Source of the DNA: Ruegeria conchae | GTDB taxonomy: Bacteria > Pseudomonadota > Alphaproteobacteria > Rhodobacterales > Rhodobacteraceae | DNA: 64,000 nt | Direction: 5' to 3' | NCBI RefSeq assembly: GCF_000192475.1 | Contig: NZ_AEYW01000018.1 | Coordinates: forward strand, 186,001 to 250,000 | In this document: positions 7,996 through 15,756 of the stretch, one piece after another | Layout of the letters: each line of letters starts with the position of its first letter | Position numbering within the stretch: the first letter of the stretch is position 1 | Position numbers and translations under genes: made by a program | Notes under the pieces: generated by a model | Seen by the model: the letters and a program-made list of their open reading frames with translations, nothing else | Database searches by the model: none | What the model was told of the DNA's origin: nothing

Positions 7996-8439
7996 ATGAA
8001 AACAAAGATTCACGCTATTGCAGGGGGCATCGGCTTTGTGATGATCCTGCTCTTCTGGACATCAACGGCCACCAGCGAGCTCTTTGCGAGCCATGAAACA
8101 GTCGCAACCGTCAAGGCATTGATCTTGAAAGGCATGTTCATCCTCATCCCGGCAATGGCCATCGCTGGCGGGTCGGGCATGGCAATGGGCCGGAAACGCA
8201 AGGATGCACTTACGAAGGCCAAGAAAAGCCGCATGCCTGTCATTGCGCTGAACGGCTTGTTCATCCTCGTACCTGCCGCTTGGTTTCTGGCTGGAAAAGC
8301 CGCCGCTGGTGAATTTGACAGCACCTTTTACACGGTTCAGGTAATTGAGTTGATCGCCGGGGCTGCCAACCTCACTATGATGGGACTGAACATTCGCGAC
8401 GGCTTGCGAATGACCGGTAGAATTCGGAGGCCTCGCTGA
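7996..8439 (+). CDS. Small integral membrane protein of unknown function
   Basis: A 147-aa protein with about four hydrophobic segments: residues 7-25 (AGGIGFVMILLFW), 42-62 (LILKGMFILIPAMAIAGG), 83-101 (IALNGLFILVPAAWFLAG) and 112-130. A basic loop (RKRKDALTKAKKSR) separates the two halves, which look like an internal duplication (FILIPA / FILVPA). The ABM gene is 37 bp upstream, so both are probably under the MarR regulator. I recognise no named family. Confidence 0.72.
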   Translation: MKTKIHAIAGGIGFVMILLFWTSTATSELFASHETVATVKALILKGMFILIPAMAIAGGSGMAMGRKRKDALTKAKKSRMPVIALNGLFILVPAAWFLAGKAAAGEFDSTFYTVQVIELIAGAANLTMMGLNIRDGLRMTGRIRRPR

Positions 8440-8640
8440 AAATGTGGTTCCAATCCATACATTGGCCAATTTGCCGACATTCGAGCAAACGCAGCGAATT
8501 GGCGCTCTGTCCGCATACCGGTCGTTTGCTGCAACTTGCTTGAATGTCCACTGTGCGGACAAAGCGGTTGTTCGCTGCGGCCGCTCGAATGTCTGCATTG
8601 GCTGATTGAACCTATTTCGATTCTGTTATTCGAAGCTTCA
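8440..8640. repeat. Dispersed intergenic repeat, copy C, with GCGGACA hairpin
   Basis: TGTCCAC-TGT-GCGGACA at 8545-8561 is the hairpin of copy B with one mismatched pair. Around it are GACATTCGAGCAAACG, CTGTCCGCATACCGGTCG, GCTCGAATGTCTGCATTGG and other GTCCGC/GACATTC words. The 241-bp gap between the membrane protein and the LysR gene holds no credible gene. Confidence 0.58.
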
Positions 8641-8680
8641 ACTTGTATCTGCCCGAAAGGCGCTGCTTAGAACAGTTTGA

Positions 8681-9613
8681 CTAACTGTTAATTTCCAACG
8701 CCTTCATCAATTCGAAGACCTGGCTGCGCATCCAGGCCGCCATCGGGGCGTTGTCTGAACGCTTGTGCCAGATGCCGATGATCAACGCTGGTTCAATATG
8801 CATCGGAGGTTCGAACACGTTCAATCCGAATGTCTTGGCCACTTTCTTTGCAAGTTGCGCGGGTACAAGCGCGATGAGGTCGCTTTCGCTAACCGCACGG
8901 CAAACGCCACTGAAGACGGGCACTGTCATAGCTACTTGGCGCTGTTTTCCGACGCGATTAAGGGCAGCATCACCCATTGCAGCCAGATTCCCTTCTGGGG
9001 AAAACAAAACGTGGTGGAGTGCGCAGAACGTATCCATGTGCATCTGCGTTCCTTCCTGAAGCTCCTCAAGCTTTGGATTTTCCTTGCGAGCTATCACGTG
9101 GAACGGCGAATGGAAGAGTGGCTCTCGATTGACCCAGTCCGGCAGGAGCAAATCTGGGATCAGCGCAATGTCAGCATTGCGTCGTTCAAGACTGGCCACA
9201 TAGTCATTCGGAACCAGATCAACCAGCTGTGCTCGTAGATTGGGCGCTGACTTTTGCAGGAGATCACCCAAGGGTGGCATCAGGAGTTCCGCGAAAAAAT
9301 CGCTGGCGGCGATCCGGAAAGTGCCTTCAGCGGTTCGCGGATCAAAAGTAGCTGGCGGAGCTAGCAAAGCCTCAAGACGTTCGAGTTCTTCCCGCAAACC
9401 GGATTCAATCCTGGACGCGTAATCGGTAGCGACCAAACGGTTTCCCTGCCGGACAAAAAGGGGGTCGTCCAAGGCATGACGAAGACGTGACAATGCACCG
9501 GAGACTGCGGATTGCGACATGGCGAGCTTGTCGGCCGCCTTGACGGTTGAGCCTTCGCTAAAGAGGGCGTCCAGCACGCGCAAAAGGTTGAGGTCCAGTG
9601 TAGCGAAATTCAC
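8681..9613 (-). CDS. LysR-family transcriptional regulator
   Basis: A 310-aa regulator with a probable GTG start at 9613. The N-terminal winged helix is standard (LDLNLLRVLDALFSEGSTVKAA, then MSQSAVSGALSRLRHALDDPLFVR in residues about 5-60). A LysR substrate-binding domain fills about 90-300 (FRIAASDFFAELLMPPLGDLL; NADIALIPDLLLPDW). It is divergent from a cupin gene. An inverted repeat ATATC-N8-GATAT lies directly upstream of its start and could be a shared regulator site. The inducer is unknown. Confidence 0.92.
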   Translation of the reverse strand: MNFATLDLNLLRVLDALFSEGSTVKAADKLAMSQSAVSGALSRLRHALDDPLFVRQGNRLVATDYASRIESGLREELERLEALLAPPATFDPRTAEGTFRIAASDFFAELLMPPLGDLLQKSAPNLRAQLVDLVPNDYVASLERRNADIALIPDLLLPDWVNREPLFHSPFHVIARKENPKLEELQEGTQMHMDTFCALHHVLFSPEGNLAAMGDAALNRVGKQRQVAMTVPVFSGVCRAVSESDLIALVPAQLAKKVAKTFGLNVFEPPMHIEPALIIGIWHKRSDNAPMAAWMRSQVFELMKALEINS

Positions 9614-9620
9614 CTGGCCG

Positions 9621-9638
9621 ATATCCTATATTAGATAT
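9621..9638. promoter_or_regulatory. Possible LysR-type operator
   Basis: An inverted repeat ATATC-CTATATTA-GATAT lies 8 bp upstream of the LysR start codon and about 90 bp before the cupin gene. LysR proteins usually bind interrupted dyads in the divergent promoter and repress their own gene. The site fits in place but not clearly to the T-N11-A rule, so the assignment is tentative. Confidence 0.35.
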
Positions 9639-9725
9639 TGCGGTTTGCCTGATAGGTTGGCCTTCGGATAAGTTTCTGTCAACGGAAGCGCTTTCGTTTC
9701 AATCCAATGCAAATGGAGAGAAGCG

Positions 9726-10169
9726 ATGAAGGACCTGGCCCAAATCGACGGAGCCATCGAATGGCTCGGCGTAAAATACAAAAACATCCTCGGCCCAGAA
9801 CAGACAGGCGGCACTATGTCTATAGTGGACAGTTGGTCTCCTGCAGGTAGCGGCCCTCCACGCCACGTGCATCAAAACGAAGACGAAACCTTCGTAATCC
9901 TCACCGGAACATGCAGGTTCTGGCTAGAAGGCGAGGAGTTCACCGCAGGGGCCGGTGAAAGCGTATTCATCCCACGAGGCAAGGAACATACCTTCAAGGT
10001 GACAAACGACGAACCTTGCCGCCATCTCGTGATCCTGACGCCCGGCGGATTCGAAGGCTTCTTTTCCGACATGGCAGCCGGTCAGTGCCGCATTCCCGAA
10101 GACATGCCTGCTATTGAAGAGAGCGCCAAGCGCCACAACATGGCCTTCACTGGCCCGCCGTTGGATTAA
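9726..10169 (+). CDS. Cupin-domain protein
   Basis: A 147-aa single-domain cupin. Motif 1 is clear (RHVHQNEDETFVILTG, giving the two His and the Glu metal ligands), and motif 2 is PRGKEHTFKV with the last His ligand. Such proteins are dioxygenases, isomerases or metal-dependent binding proteins. AATGGAGAGAAGCG before the ATG contains a GGAG ribosome site. It is divergent from a LysR gene and followed after 4 bp by a GST gene, so it is probably co-expressed with it. The substrate is not predictable. Confidence 0.85.
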   Translation: MKDLAQIDGAIEWLGVKYKNILGPEQTGGTMSIVDSWSPAGSGPPRHVHQNEDETFVILTGTCRFWLEGEEFTAGAGESVFIPRGKEHTFKVTNDEPCRHLVILTPGGFEGFFSDMAAGQCRIPEDMPAIEESAKRHNMAFTGPPLD

Positions 10170-10173
10170 TACC

Positions 10174-10974
10174 ATGACTGGCAAACACATCGTCTATCAT
10201 ATCCCCGTCTGTCCCTTCTCGCAGCGACTGGAAATCCTACTGGCGCTGCGCGGACTGACGGATGCCGTGGAATTTCGTGTAGTAGACATCACCAAGCCGC
10301 GCGACCCTGAATTGCTAGCCAAGACCCGAGGTACGACAGCCTTGCCCGTGCTGGAAACCAGCGACGGCCGTATATTGAAGGAAAGCCTCGTGATCCTGCG
10401 CTATCTTGATGAGGCTCTGCCTGGGGCACCGCTACGCCGCAGTGATCCTACCGAACATGCCATTGAGTCGATGCTGATCGCCCGCGAAGGACCGTTCACA
10501 ATGGCGGGCTATCTCTTTGTCATGAATCAGGATCAGGCGCGCCGAGATGAGTATCTGAATAAGCTTCTCGCGCTCTATCGAGACCTTGATGATTTCCTAA
10601 GTCATTACAACCCGACTGGCCCCTTCTTGTTCGAGGACTTCGGGTTGGCAGAGGCTGTTTTTACCCCGATGTTCAAGCGCTTTTGGTTCCTTGACTACTA
10701 CGAAGGGTTCAAACTACCCGTTGGCAAAGAATATGACCGGGTACGAGCGTGGCGTGATGCATGCATGGCGCATCCAGAAACATCGCAGGTGACTGAAGAA
10801 GAGATCGTCAAACTCTACTACGACTACGCGCTCGGGGCTGGAAACGGCGCCCTACTTGACGGTCGCAGCGTTTCAAGTTTCGCCTTCGAACCGCCTTGGC
10901 AATCGAGACCCATGCCCCCAAGGGAAAAATATGCGGTTCCAGCCACCGACAAAGAGCTGGGACTTGTCGCCTGA
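10174..10974 (+). CDS. Glutathione S-transferase family protein
   Basis: A 266-aa protein from the ATG at 10174 (MTGKHIVYHIP), chosen because it starts directly at the thioredoxin-fold strand and lies 4 bp after the cupin stop. The N-terminal domain has CPFSQR at residues 11-16, like the catalytic Cys of omega or beta GSTs, and the conserved LPVLETSDG and ESLVILRYLDE of the glutathione site. A helical C-terminal domain follows to about residue 210, then a tail of about 45 residues beyond the usual end. The LysR-cupin-GST set suggests detoxification or aromatic breakdown. Confidence 0.85.
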   Translation: MTGKHIVYHIPVCPFSQRLEILLALRGLTDAVEFRVVDITKPRDPELLAKTRGTTALPVLETSDGRILKESLVILRYLDEALPGAPLRRSDPTEHAIESMLIAREGPFTMAGYLFVMNQDQARRDEYLNKLLALYRDLDDFLSHYNPTGPFLFEDFGLAEAVFTPMFKRFWFLDYYEGFKLPVGKEYDRVRAWRDACMAHPETSQVTEEEIVKLYYDYALGAGNGALLDGRSVSSFAFEPPWQSRPMPPREKYAVPATDKELGLVA

Positions 10975-11172
10975 CCATGGAGTAAACAGCCCAAACCGGA
11001 CCTTCATGCGCCGACCGGCATCGGACAAAATGGGCTCGAAGCAGTCATCCGACGGCATTAGCGATGAGACTGGTTTGTGGTTGCGAGCGGTCATTGGGGC
11101 CGCTCTCAGGATTGGTCCGACATCGGCCCTCCCAGCAATATTCAACGAGTTTTCAAGCTTGACGCTGAGGTT
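10975..11172. other. Gap with repeat-like sequence before phage remnant
   Basis: About 200 bp without a gene. It holds ACCGGACCTTCATGCG, GCGAGCGGTCATTGGGGCCG and ATTGGTCCGACA, words in the style of the Roseobacter intergenic repeats, but I could not align it convincingly with copies A-C. Its right edge meets the stop codon of the terminase fragment. Confidence 0.4.
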
Positions 11173-11613
11173 CTACCGCCGTCTGACCCTCTCTCGATTG
11201 CGCTCCCGACGTTCGATGTTGATCCGGTGGTCCCGGCCCAATGCCCGGTAGAAGCCCGGTCCCTTGGACCAGTTCAGAAAATGGGCAAAGCTGTCGACCT
11301 GATCGTCGTTGCGCCCGCGTGGAAAGGACTGAAGCTCTCGTTTGAATACCGGCAGCCAGGGTGCGTCTGCAGGCAGATACACCTTGCCCTCTTCGACAGG
11401 ACCGCAAGCGGACTGGAACCGGGTTTCCTTGTCTTTGTCGGGTTTAATGCGTTCGTAGCGCCGACGGATATCACGAAACAATTCGTCCAGAAGCGGTTTG
11501 CCGGAGGCCGCATCTTCGATCAGAACACGATCGGGATCCCAACGACCGACAAGCTGCAGTGCCTTGGCTTTTAGGTCTGGGTAGTCTACCTGCCCGCGCC
11601 AGACGTCGAGAAG
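11173..11613 (-). pseudogene. Phage terminase large-subunit C-terminal fragment
   Basis: An open frame of 146 codons without its 5' part. It reads LLDVWRGQVDYPDLKAKAL, then RVLIEDAASGKPLLDEL, and later PRGRNDDQVDSFAHFLNW, which is the nuclease-domain end of phage terminase large subunits (the acidic D..DS motif is intact). The frame is cut exactly at the IS end at 11614/11615. No other phage structural gene is present. It is therefore a remnant of a prophage, probably truncated by the insertion sequence or by a later deletion. Confidence 0.8.
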
Positions 11614-11614
11614 G

Positions 11615-12432
11615 GGTGCTGTCAGACGAATTCGAACCAGTCTCAGTTTGCCGCGGAAACCGCGAACCTATCCGGAACAAAGCTGACGCCACTCGCTAAG
11701 AGCGGCGGCGCGGGTCAGCTTGAAGGTGTCTCGACTGGCTAGCGATCTTTCCTGGTTGAAGTGATTGTAGACGGAGGAATGGACGGAGGCGAATTTCTGT
11801 AGACTTCGCATGCGCCTGAAACGCTGCATCGCGCGTTCGCGTCGTCGAAACGGCAGGTGTGAATTCTCGGCGCGGTTGTTGAGCCACCTGCCCGTCTGTT
11901 GTTTTTCGAACGCGCCTATTTCTCTGAGCGCAGCCTTGTAGGAAGCGAAGCGATCTGTGACGACCTCCTTGGCGCAACCGTGCCGTTTCATCAATTTCCT
12001 GAGGAATTTTAGTGCTGCAGCCTTGTTTCGGCGCTTGGTGACAACTGCTTCCAGCACTTCACCTTCGTGATCTACTGCACGCCACAGATAATGTCGCTTG
12101 CCATTCACCTTTACGAAAACCTCGTCCACGTGCCACTTCCATTTCGAGAACGCGCGCAGCTGCTGCACACGCTTCCGTCGGATCTCAGCTGCAAACATTG
12201 GACCAAACCTGTTCCACCAATATCGGACGGTTTCGTGGCTCACGTCGATGCCTCGCTCGTGCAACAGATCTTCGACATTTCGAAGCGAGAGCGGGAAACG
12301 GATGTACAGCATCACCGCAAGGCGGATGACCTCGGGACTGGTTTTGAAGTACTTGAAAGAGGCAGGTTTGGTCATGGGCAAAAGCTACGCAACCGTCCTG
12401 CCTGCCTCAAGACAAGTTCTTCTGACAAGACC
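11615..12432 (-). mobile_element. IS6-family-type insertion sequence
   Basis: An element of about 818 bp bounded by imperfect terminal repeats GGTGCTGTCAGACGAATTCG (left, plus strand) and GGTCTTGTCAGAAGAACTTG (right, minus strand), 15 of 20 matching. It carries one transposase gene. The flanking octamers differ (CGAGAAGG left, TCCCTGAC right), so there is no 8-bp target duplication. That suggests recombination between copies, or deletion beside the element, after insertion. Flanks are a phage terminase fragment and a recombinase fragment. Confidence 0.78.
11668..12381 (-). CDS. IS6-family transposase
   Basis: A 237-aa DDE transposase that looks full length. The N-terminal region has the helix-turn-helix of the family (FPLSLRNVEDLLHERGIDVSHETVRYW split in residues about 30-60). 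The catalytic core has WHVDEVFVKVNGKRHYLWRAVD (first Asp, about residue 90), VVTDRFASYKAAL (second Asp) and RRERAMQRFRRMRSLQKF (Glu). WLNNRAENSHLPFR, typical of IS6/IS26-like enzymes, is present. The frame is intact, so the element may still be active. The gene occupies nearly the whole IS. Confidence 0.92.
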   Translation of the reverse strand: MPMTKPASFKYFKTSPEVIRLAVMLYIRFPLSLRNVEDLLHERGIDVSHETVRYWWNRFGPMFAAEIRRKRVQQLRAFSKWKWHVDEVFVKVNGKRHYLWRAVDHEGEVLEAVVTKRRNKAAALKFLRKLMKRHGCAKEVVTDRFASYKAALREIGAFEKQQTGRWLNNRAENSHLPFRRRERAMQRFRRMRSLQKFASVHSSVYNHFNQERSLASRDTFKLTRAAALSEWRQLCSG

Positions 12433-12437
12433 TCCCT

Positions 12438-12599
12438 GACGCCTTCATCCGCACCCGTGCTCAGCTCGCCTTTCTCTCACCAAAGATTCAAACGGCGATT
12501 CTCGACGGGAGCCAGCCGCCCGAACTCACACTCAAGCGTCTGGTCAGCGTGACCCACCCACTTGAATGGTCCGAACAGGAACGCCTGTTCGGCTTCTGA
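12438..12599 (+). pseudogene. C-terminal fragment of a recombinase-family protein
   Basis: Directly right of the IS a frame reads DAFIRTRAQLAFLSPK, then ILDGSQPPELTLKRL and PLEWSEQERLFGF before TGA. That is the usual C-terminus of the large serine recombinases/resolvases common in Rhodobacterales plasmids and prophages (LAFLAP, GxQPxxLT, LPLDW, LLGF). The upstream part with the catalytic and DNA-binding domains is missing. It reads on the strand opposite to the transposase. Confidence 0.72.
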
Positions 12600-12974
12600 C
12601 ATCTCCAGCTCCTGCGTCCCTGATACAGACTTCGCCCTCCCTGATCCGGCGGAACAATTCCCTGTTCGCACGAGGAAATTCCCTGTTCCACCTTTTAGGG
12701 AATTTGCAACATAAACCTCTGAGAAACATACAGTTCTGATAGAAGAAATGACGGAAGTCAGTCCCGGTTTGCGAAAATTCCCTGTAAATTACAGGTTATC
12801 AGGGAAATCCAGCCCAAAGCGACCCCGCTAAAATGCGACACTGAGACTCGCGCCTGAATTGTCCTCTGAATGTACGGTTTGCTTCGTCTCTGATTGAAAG
12901 CGCATGCGCCAACGCGCGGGAATTGCGTAACAATTCCGGATCAGAAAATACAACTGAAGTGAGACAGGTATGAG
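12600..12974. repeat. Gene-free stretch with iterated TTCCCTGT / AGGGAA motifs
   Basis: This 375-bp gap has no gene. TTCCCTGT occurs at 12659, 12680 and 12778, AGGGAA at 12698 and 12801, and a near-perfect palindrome CCTGTAAATTACAGG is at 12781-12795. Sequence of this style typically follows recombinase genes in Rhodobacterales mobile DNA, which agrees with the recombinase tail just to the left. The part from about 12830 to the tRNA shows nothing recognisable. Confidence 0.5.
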
Positions 12975-13064
12975 TGGCGGGGAGACAGGGATTCGAACCC
13001 TGGGAACGCTCTCACGTTCAACGGTTTTCAAGACCGCCGCATTCGACCACTCTGCCACCTCCCC
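12975..13064 (-). tRNA. tRNA-Ser (anticodon TGA)
   Basis: A 90-nt class II tRNA including an encoded CCA. The acceptor stem GGGGAGG pairs with TCTCCCC (one G-U). The D arm starts GCAGAGTGGTCGAATGCG, the anticodon loop is CTTGAAA with anticodon TGA, a long variable arm follows, and the T arm has GGTTCGAATCC. It reads UCA and other UCN codons. Its 3' end faces the phage/IS remnants, so it may once have been an integration site. Confidence 0.95.
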
Positions 13065-13268
13065 GCGTGCCGCAGGGTCTAAGCTGTGTTTCAGGCAGAG
13101 GCAAGCCATAAAGCGGGAAATCTTGCCTAAGCTTCAGCAGCAGTCTTTCCTTAGCCCCGTGCCCGCGTTATCATTCGCGGACAAGACCGCTAGAGACTGG
13201 CAAGAAGAACCAGCAATCACGCGGTGGGGCGCGGCCAATATGGCCTTGTCAGGCAAGGGATTGAGACA

Positions 13269-14570
13269 ATGGAGCGAGCTACGGGCACACGCTTTGGGCC
13301 ACAACGGCTGGCAATTCTGGTCGTGATTTTGGCCGCACTGGCCGGGTGCGAAGAAGGGTTCAGCCTGCAAGAGGCCCCGGAAGAGGAAGTTGCGACCGAA
13401 GAGGCGGACAATACCAACAGGTTCGAATTGTTCCCAGACGCAGCACCTACGAACCAGCGTGATGTTGAGGCACCCGATGTATTTCAGGTAACCGAAGCCG
13501 GACTTTGGGATGGACGCCCCTCTCTGGGTGGAATTTGGGTGGCACATCCTGATGTTACTCAACCCGAGCGGGTGCGGATCAAGAACACAGCCAACAACAA
13601 GACAGTTACGGGCGCATTGTTCCGCCGTGAGCGGGCTTTACCTGGACCTGCGCTACAGGTCTCTTCCTCGGCTGCAGAACAACTTGGTATGCTGGCGGGG
13701 GCCCCAACCAAGGTTCAAGTCGTGGCGCTGCGCCGTGAGGCGATTGAGGTGCCTCCTGCCCCTGAAGAGACAGAGGCGACCGAAGATGGAGAGGTTGCGG
13801 AAGGAACCGAAGCGGCGACGGAAACAGCTGAAGGCGAAGCAGTCGAACAGCCCGTTAAACGTAAGTGGTGGCAGAAAAAACCAACCGATGACACGAATGC
13901 TGGTGCTGCAGTCGTTGCTGGGGCAGCCGCTGGCGCCGTCGTCGCATCTTCGGACGATGAGTCGGCCCCTGCCGAATTGCAAAGCACCGAGGTTGCCGAT
14001 GCAGATCCACAAGCGACTGAGCAACCAGTCAAACGCAAATGGTGGCAGAAAAAACCAACGGATGAAGCCAACGCTGCGGCAGCAGGAGCAGCTGCTGCCG
14101 CCGTCACAGAGGCTGATGCCGCCCCGACCGAGGTGCAGTCGGCGGCATTGTCAGACCCAGAGATAACACCGCCAACTGAGAAGCCCGCTAAGCGCAAGTG
14201 GTGGCAAAAGAAAAACCCTAACGAGATCACCGAAACGCCATTGGACCCGATCGCAGGTGCTGCGGCAGCAATTGAAGCATCCGAGCCGACCGCTGCAGCG
14301 GCACCGGTGGCAGCAAGCACTGCAACGGCAGGAGGCTTATCCAAGCCGTATGTTCAGGCTGGAACTTTTGGCGTTGAATCCAATGCCAAGAGCGCAGCGG
14401 AAAAGATACGTCGGAATGGGATGAATGCTGACGTGTTTGAACTGAAAGGTGAAGACAAATCAGTATGGCGCGTTCTGGTTGGACCTGTTGCAACACGCAG
14501 CGAACGCCGGGCATTGTTGAATGACGTCAAAGACCTTGGGTTTACTGATGCCTTCACGGCCAAGAACTGA
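13269..14570 (+). CDS. SPOR-domain lipoprotein with KRKWWQKK repeats
   Basis: A 433-aa exported lipoprotein from the ATG at 13269 (MERATGTRF); an earlier ATG at 13224 gives a poorer signal peptide. The N-terminal helix ends in the lipobox LAGC (Cys at about residue 27). A long Ala/Glu/Pro-rich low-complexity middle contains three copies of KRKWWQKK (about residues 197-204, 255-262, 308-315). The SPOR domain fills about 357-433 (KPYVQAGTFGVESNAKSAA, then WRVLVGPVATRSERRALL). SPOR domains bind denuded septal peptidoglycan, so a role at the divided cell wall is likely. It is followed after 16 bp by a D,D-carboxypeptidase gene. Confidence 0.88.
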   Translation: MERATGTRFGPQRLAILVVILAALAGCEEGFSLQEAPEEEVATEEADNTNRFELFPDAAPTNQRDVEAPDVFQVTEAGLWDGRPSLGGIWVAHPDVTQPERVRIKNTANNKTVTGALFRRERALPGPALQVSSSAAEQLGMLAGAPTKVQVVALRREAIEVPPAPEETEATEDGEVAEGTEAATETAEGEAVEQPVKRKWWQKKPTDDTNAGAAVVAGAAAGAVVASSDDESAPAELQSTEVADADPQATEQPVKRKWWQKKPTDEANAAAAGAAAAAVTEADAAPTEVQSAALSDPEITPPTEKPAKRKWWQKKNPNEITETPLDPIAGAAAAIEASEPTAAAAPVAASTATAGGLSKPYVQAGTFGVESNAKSAAEKIRRNGMNADVFELKGEDKSVWRVLVGPVATRSERRALLNDVKDLGFTDAFTAKN

Positions 14571-14586
14571 CTGAACTAGGAGGCGA

Positions 14587-15756
14587 ATGATGCTTTCCGC
14601 TTTACGATCAACCTCTCTTGCCATCGGGCTGGCACTAATGGCGCTGCCGGCCTATGCGTTCGACACCACCGCGCGCGCTGCTTATGTGATCGATCAGAAA
14701 ACCGGCACTGTGCTGTTGTCGAAAGACGCTGATCAGCCTCTGCCCCCGGCTTCTATGTCGAAACTCATGACGCTTTATGTCGCGTTTGAAGCGCTGCGCG
14801 ATGGTCGCCTTACGCTGGACGAAACTCTGCCCGTATCTGAACACGCCATGAGCTATGGTGGCTCGACCATGTTCCTGAACACGCAGGACCGTGTGCGGGT
14901 CGAAGACCTTCTGCGCGGGATCATTGTGCTATCTGGAAACGACGCCTGCGTCGTGATTGCCGAGGCATTGAGCCCCGACGGGACCGAAGCCGGGTTTGCC
15001 CGTTTTATGACCCAGCGCGGGCAACAGATGGGTATGAACAACTCAAACTTTGCCAATTCTAATGGCTGGCCTGCTGCGGGGCACATGATGTCTGTGCATG
15101 ATCTGGCAGTTCTGGCCGATCGATTGATCACTGATTTCCCTGAATACTATCCCCTCTTTGCGGAAGAGGTTTTCGAATTCGACGGTCGTGCCCCGTCGAA
15201 CGCACGCAACCGCAATCCTCTACTGAAACTGGATATCGGGGCCGACGGTCTCAAGACCGGTCACACGCAAGAAGCAGGATATGGTCTGGTTGGTTCGGCC
15301 AAACAAGGGGATCGCCGGGTTGTCTTTGTGCTCTCCGGGCTCGACAGCGTCGGCAAGCGGGCAGAGGAGGCTGAGGCCGTGGTTAACTGGTCGTTTCGAA
15401 ATTTTGTCGAGAGGACAGTTGCCAAATCGGAAGAACCGGTAGCGCAGGCCAAGCTTTGGATGGGTGCGGAAAAAACTGTGGGTTTGGTGCCCGAAGGCGA
15501 TCTGACCCTGCTATTTCCAGTCCTGGGCAACAAGGACATTGAGGCCGAAGTCGTTTATGAGGGCCCGATCAATGCGCCGGTCAGCAAAGGCCAACAGCTG
15601 GCTGAGTTGGTGATCAAACCCGAAGGCCTACCGGAAATCCGCCGCCCGTTGGTGGCAGACAGGGATGTCCCCCTCGGCGGGTTTGTCGTCCGCATGATGA
15701 CAGTGGGCGGCATCGTTCTAAAAGACGTGATCAACAATCCGCTGGAGCAAATGTGA
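14587..15756 (+). CDS. dacA: D-alanyl-D-alanine carboxypeptidase (PBP5/DacA type)
   Basis: A 389-aa periplasmic enzyme that removes the terminal D-Ala from peptidoglycan pentapeptides. It has an N-terminal signal peptide ending near ALPAYA/FDTT (about residue 23), and the three active-site motifs SMSK, SGN (VLSGNDA) and KTG (GLKTGHT). A C-terminal beta domain and amphipathic tail (LGGFVVRMMTVGGIVLKDVI) resemble the membrane-anchor region of PBP5. AGGAGGCG precedes the ATG. It lies in one run with the SPOR lipoprotein upstream and with tmk, whose GTG overlaps its TGA. Confidence 0.93.
   Translation: MMLSALRSTSLAIGLALMALPAYAFDTTARAAYVIDQKTGTVLLSKDADQPLPPASMSKLMTLYVAFEALRDGRLTLDETLPVSEHAMSYGGSTMFLNTQDRVRVEDLLRGIIVLSGNDACVVIAEALSPDGTEAGFARFMTQRGQQMGMNNSNFANSNGWPAAGHMMSVHDLAVLADRLITDFPEYYPLFAEEVFEFDGRAPSNARNRNPLLKLDIGADGLKTGHTQEAGYGLVGSAKQGDRRVVFVLSGLDSVGKRAEEAEAVVNWSFRNFVERTVAKSEEPVAQAKLWMGAEKTVGLVPEGDLTLLFPVLGNKDIEAEVVYEGPINAPVSKGQQLAELVIKPEGLPEIRRPLVADRDVPLGGFVVRMMTVGGIVLKDVINNPLEQM

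Noticed and set aside
12067..12552. Plus-strand frames opposite the transposase
   Set aside because: Antisense shadow of an intact transposase; part of the right end is the real recombinase tail in another frame.
12978..13000. Possible attachment-site duplicate: ATTCGAACC of the tRNA also near 11629
   Set aside because: Only nine bases match, and they lie inside the IS terminal repeat region; this is too short to be an att site.
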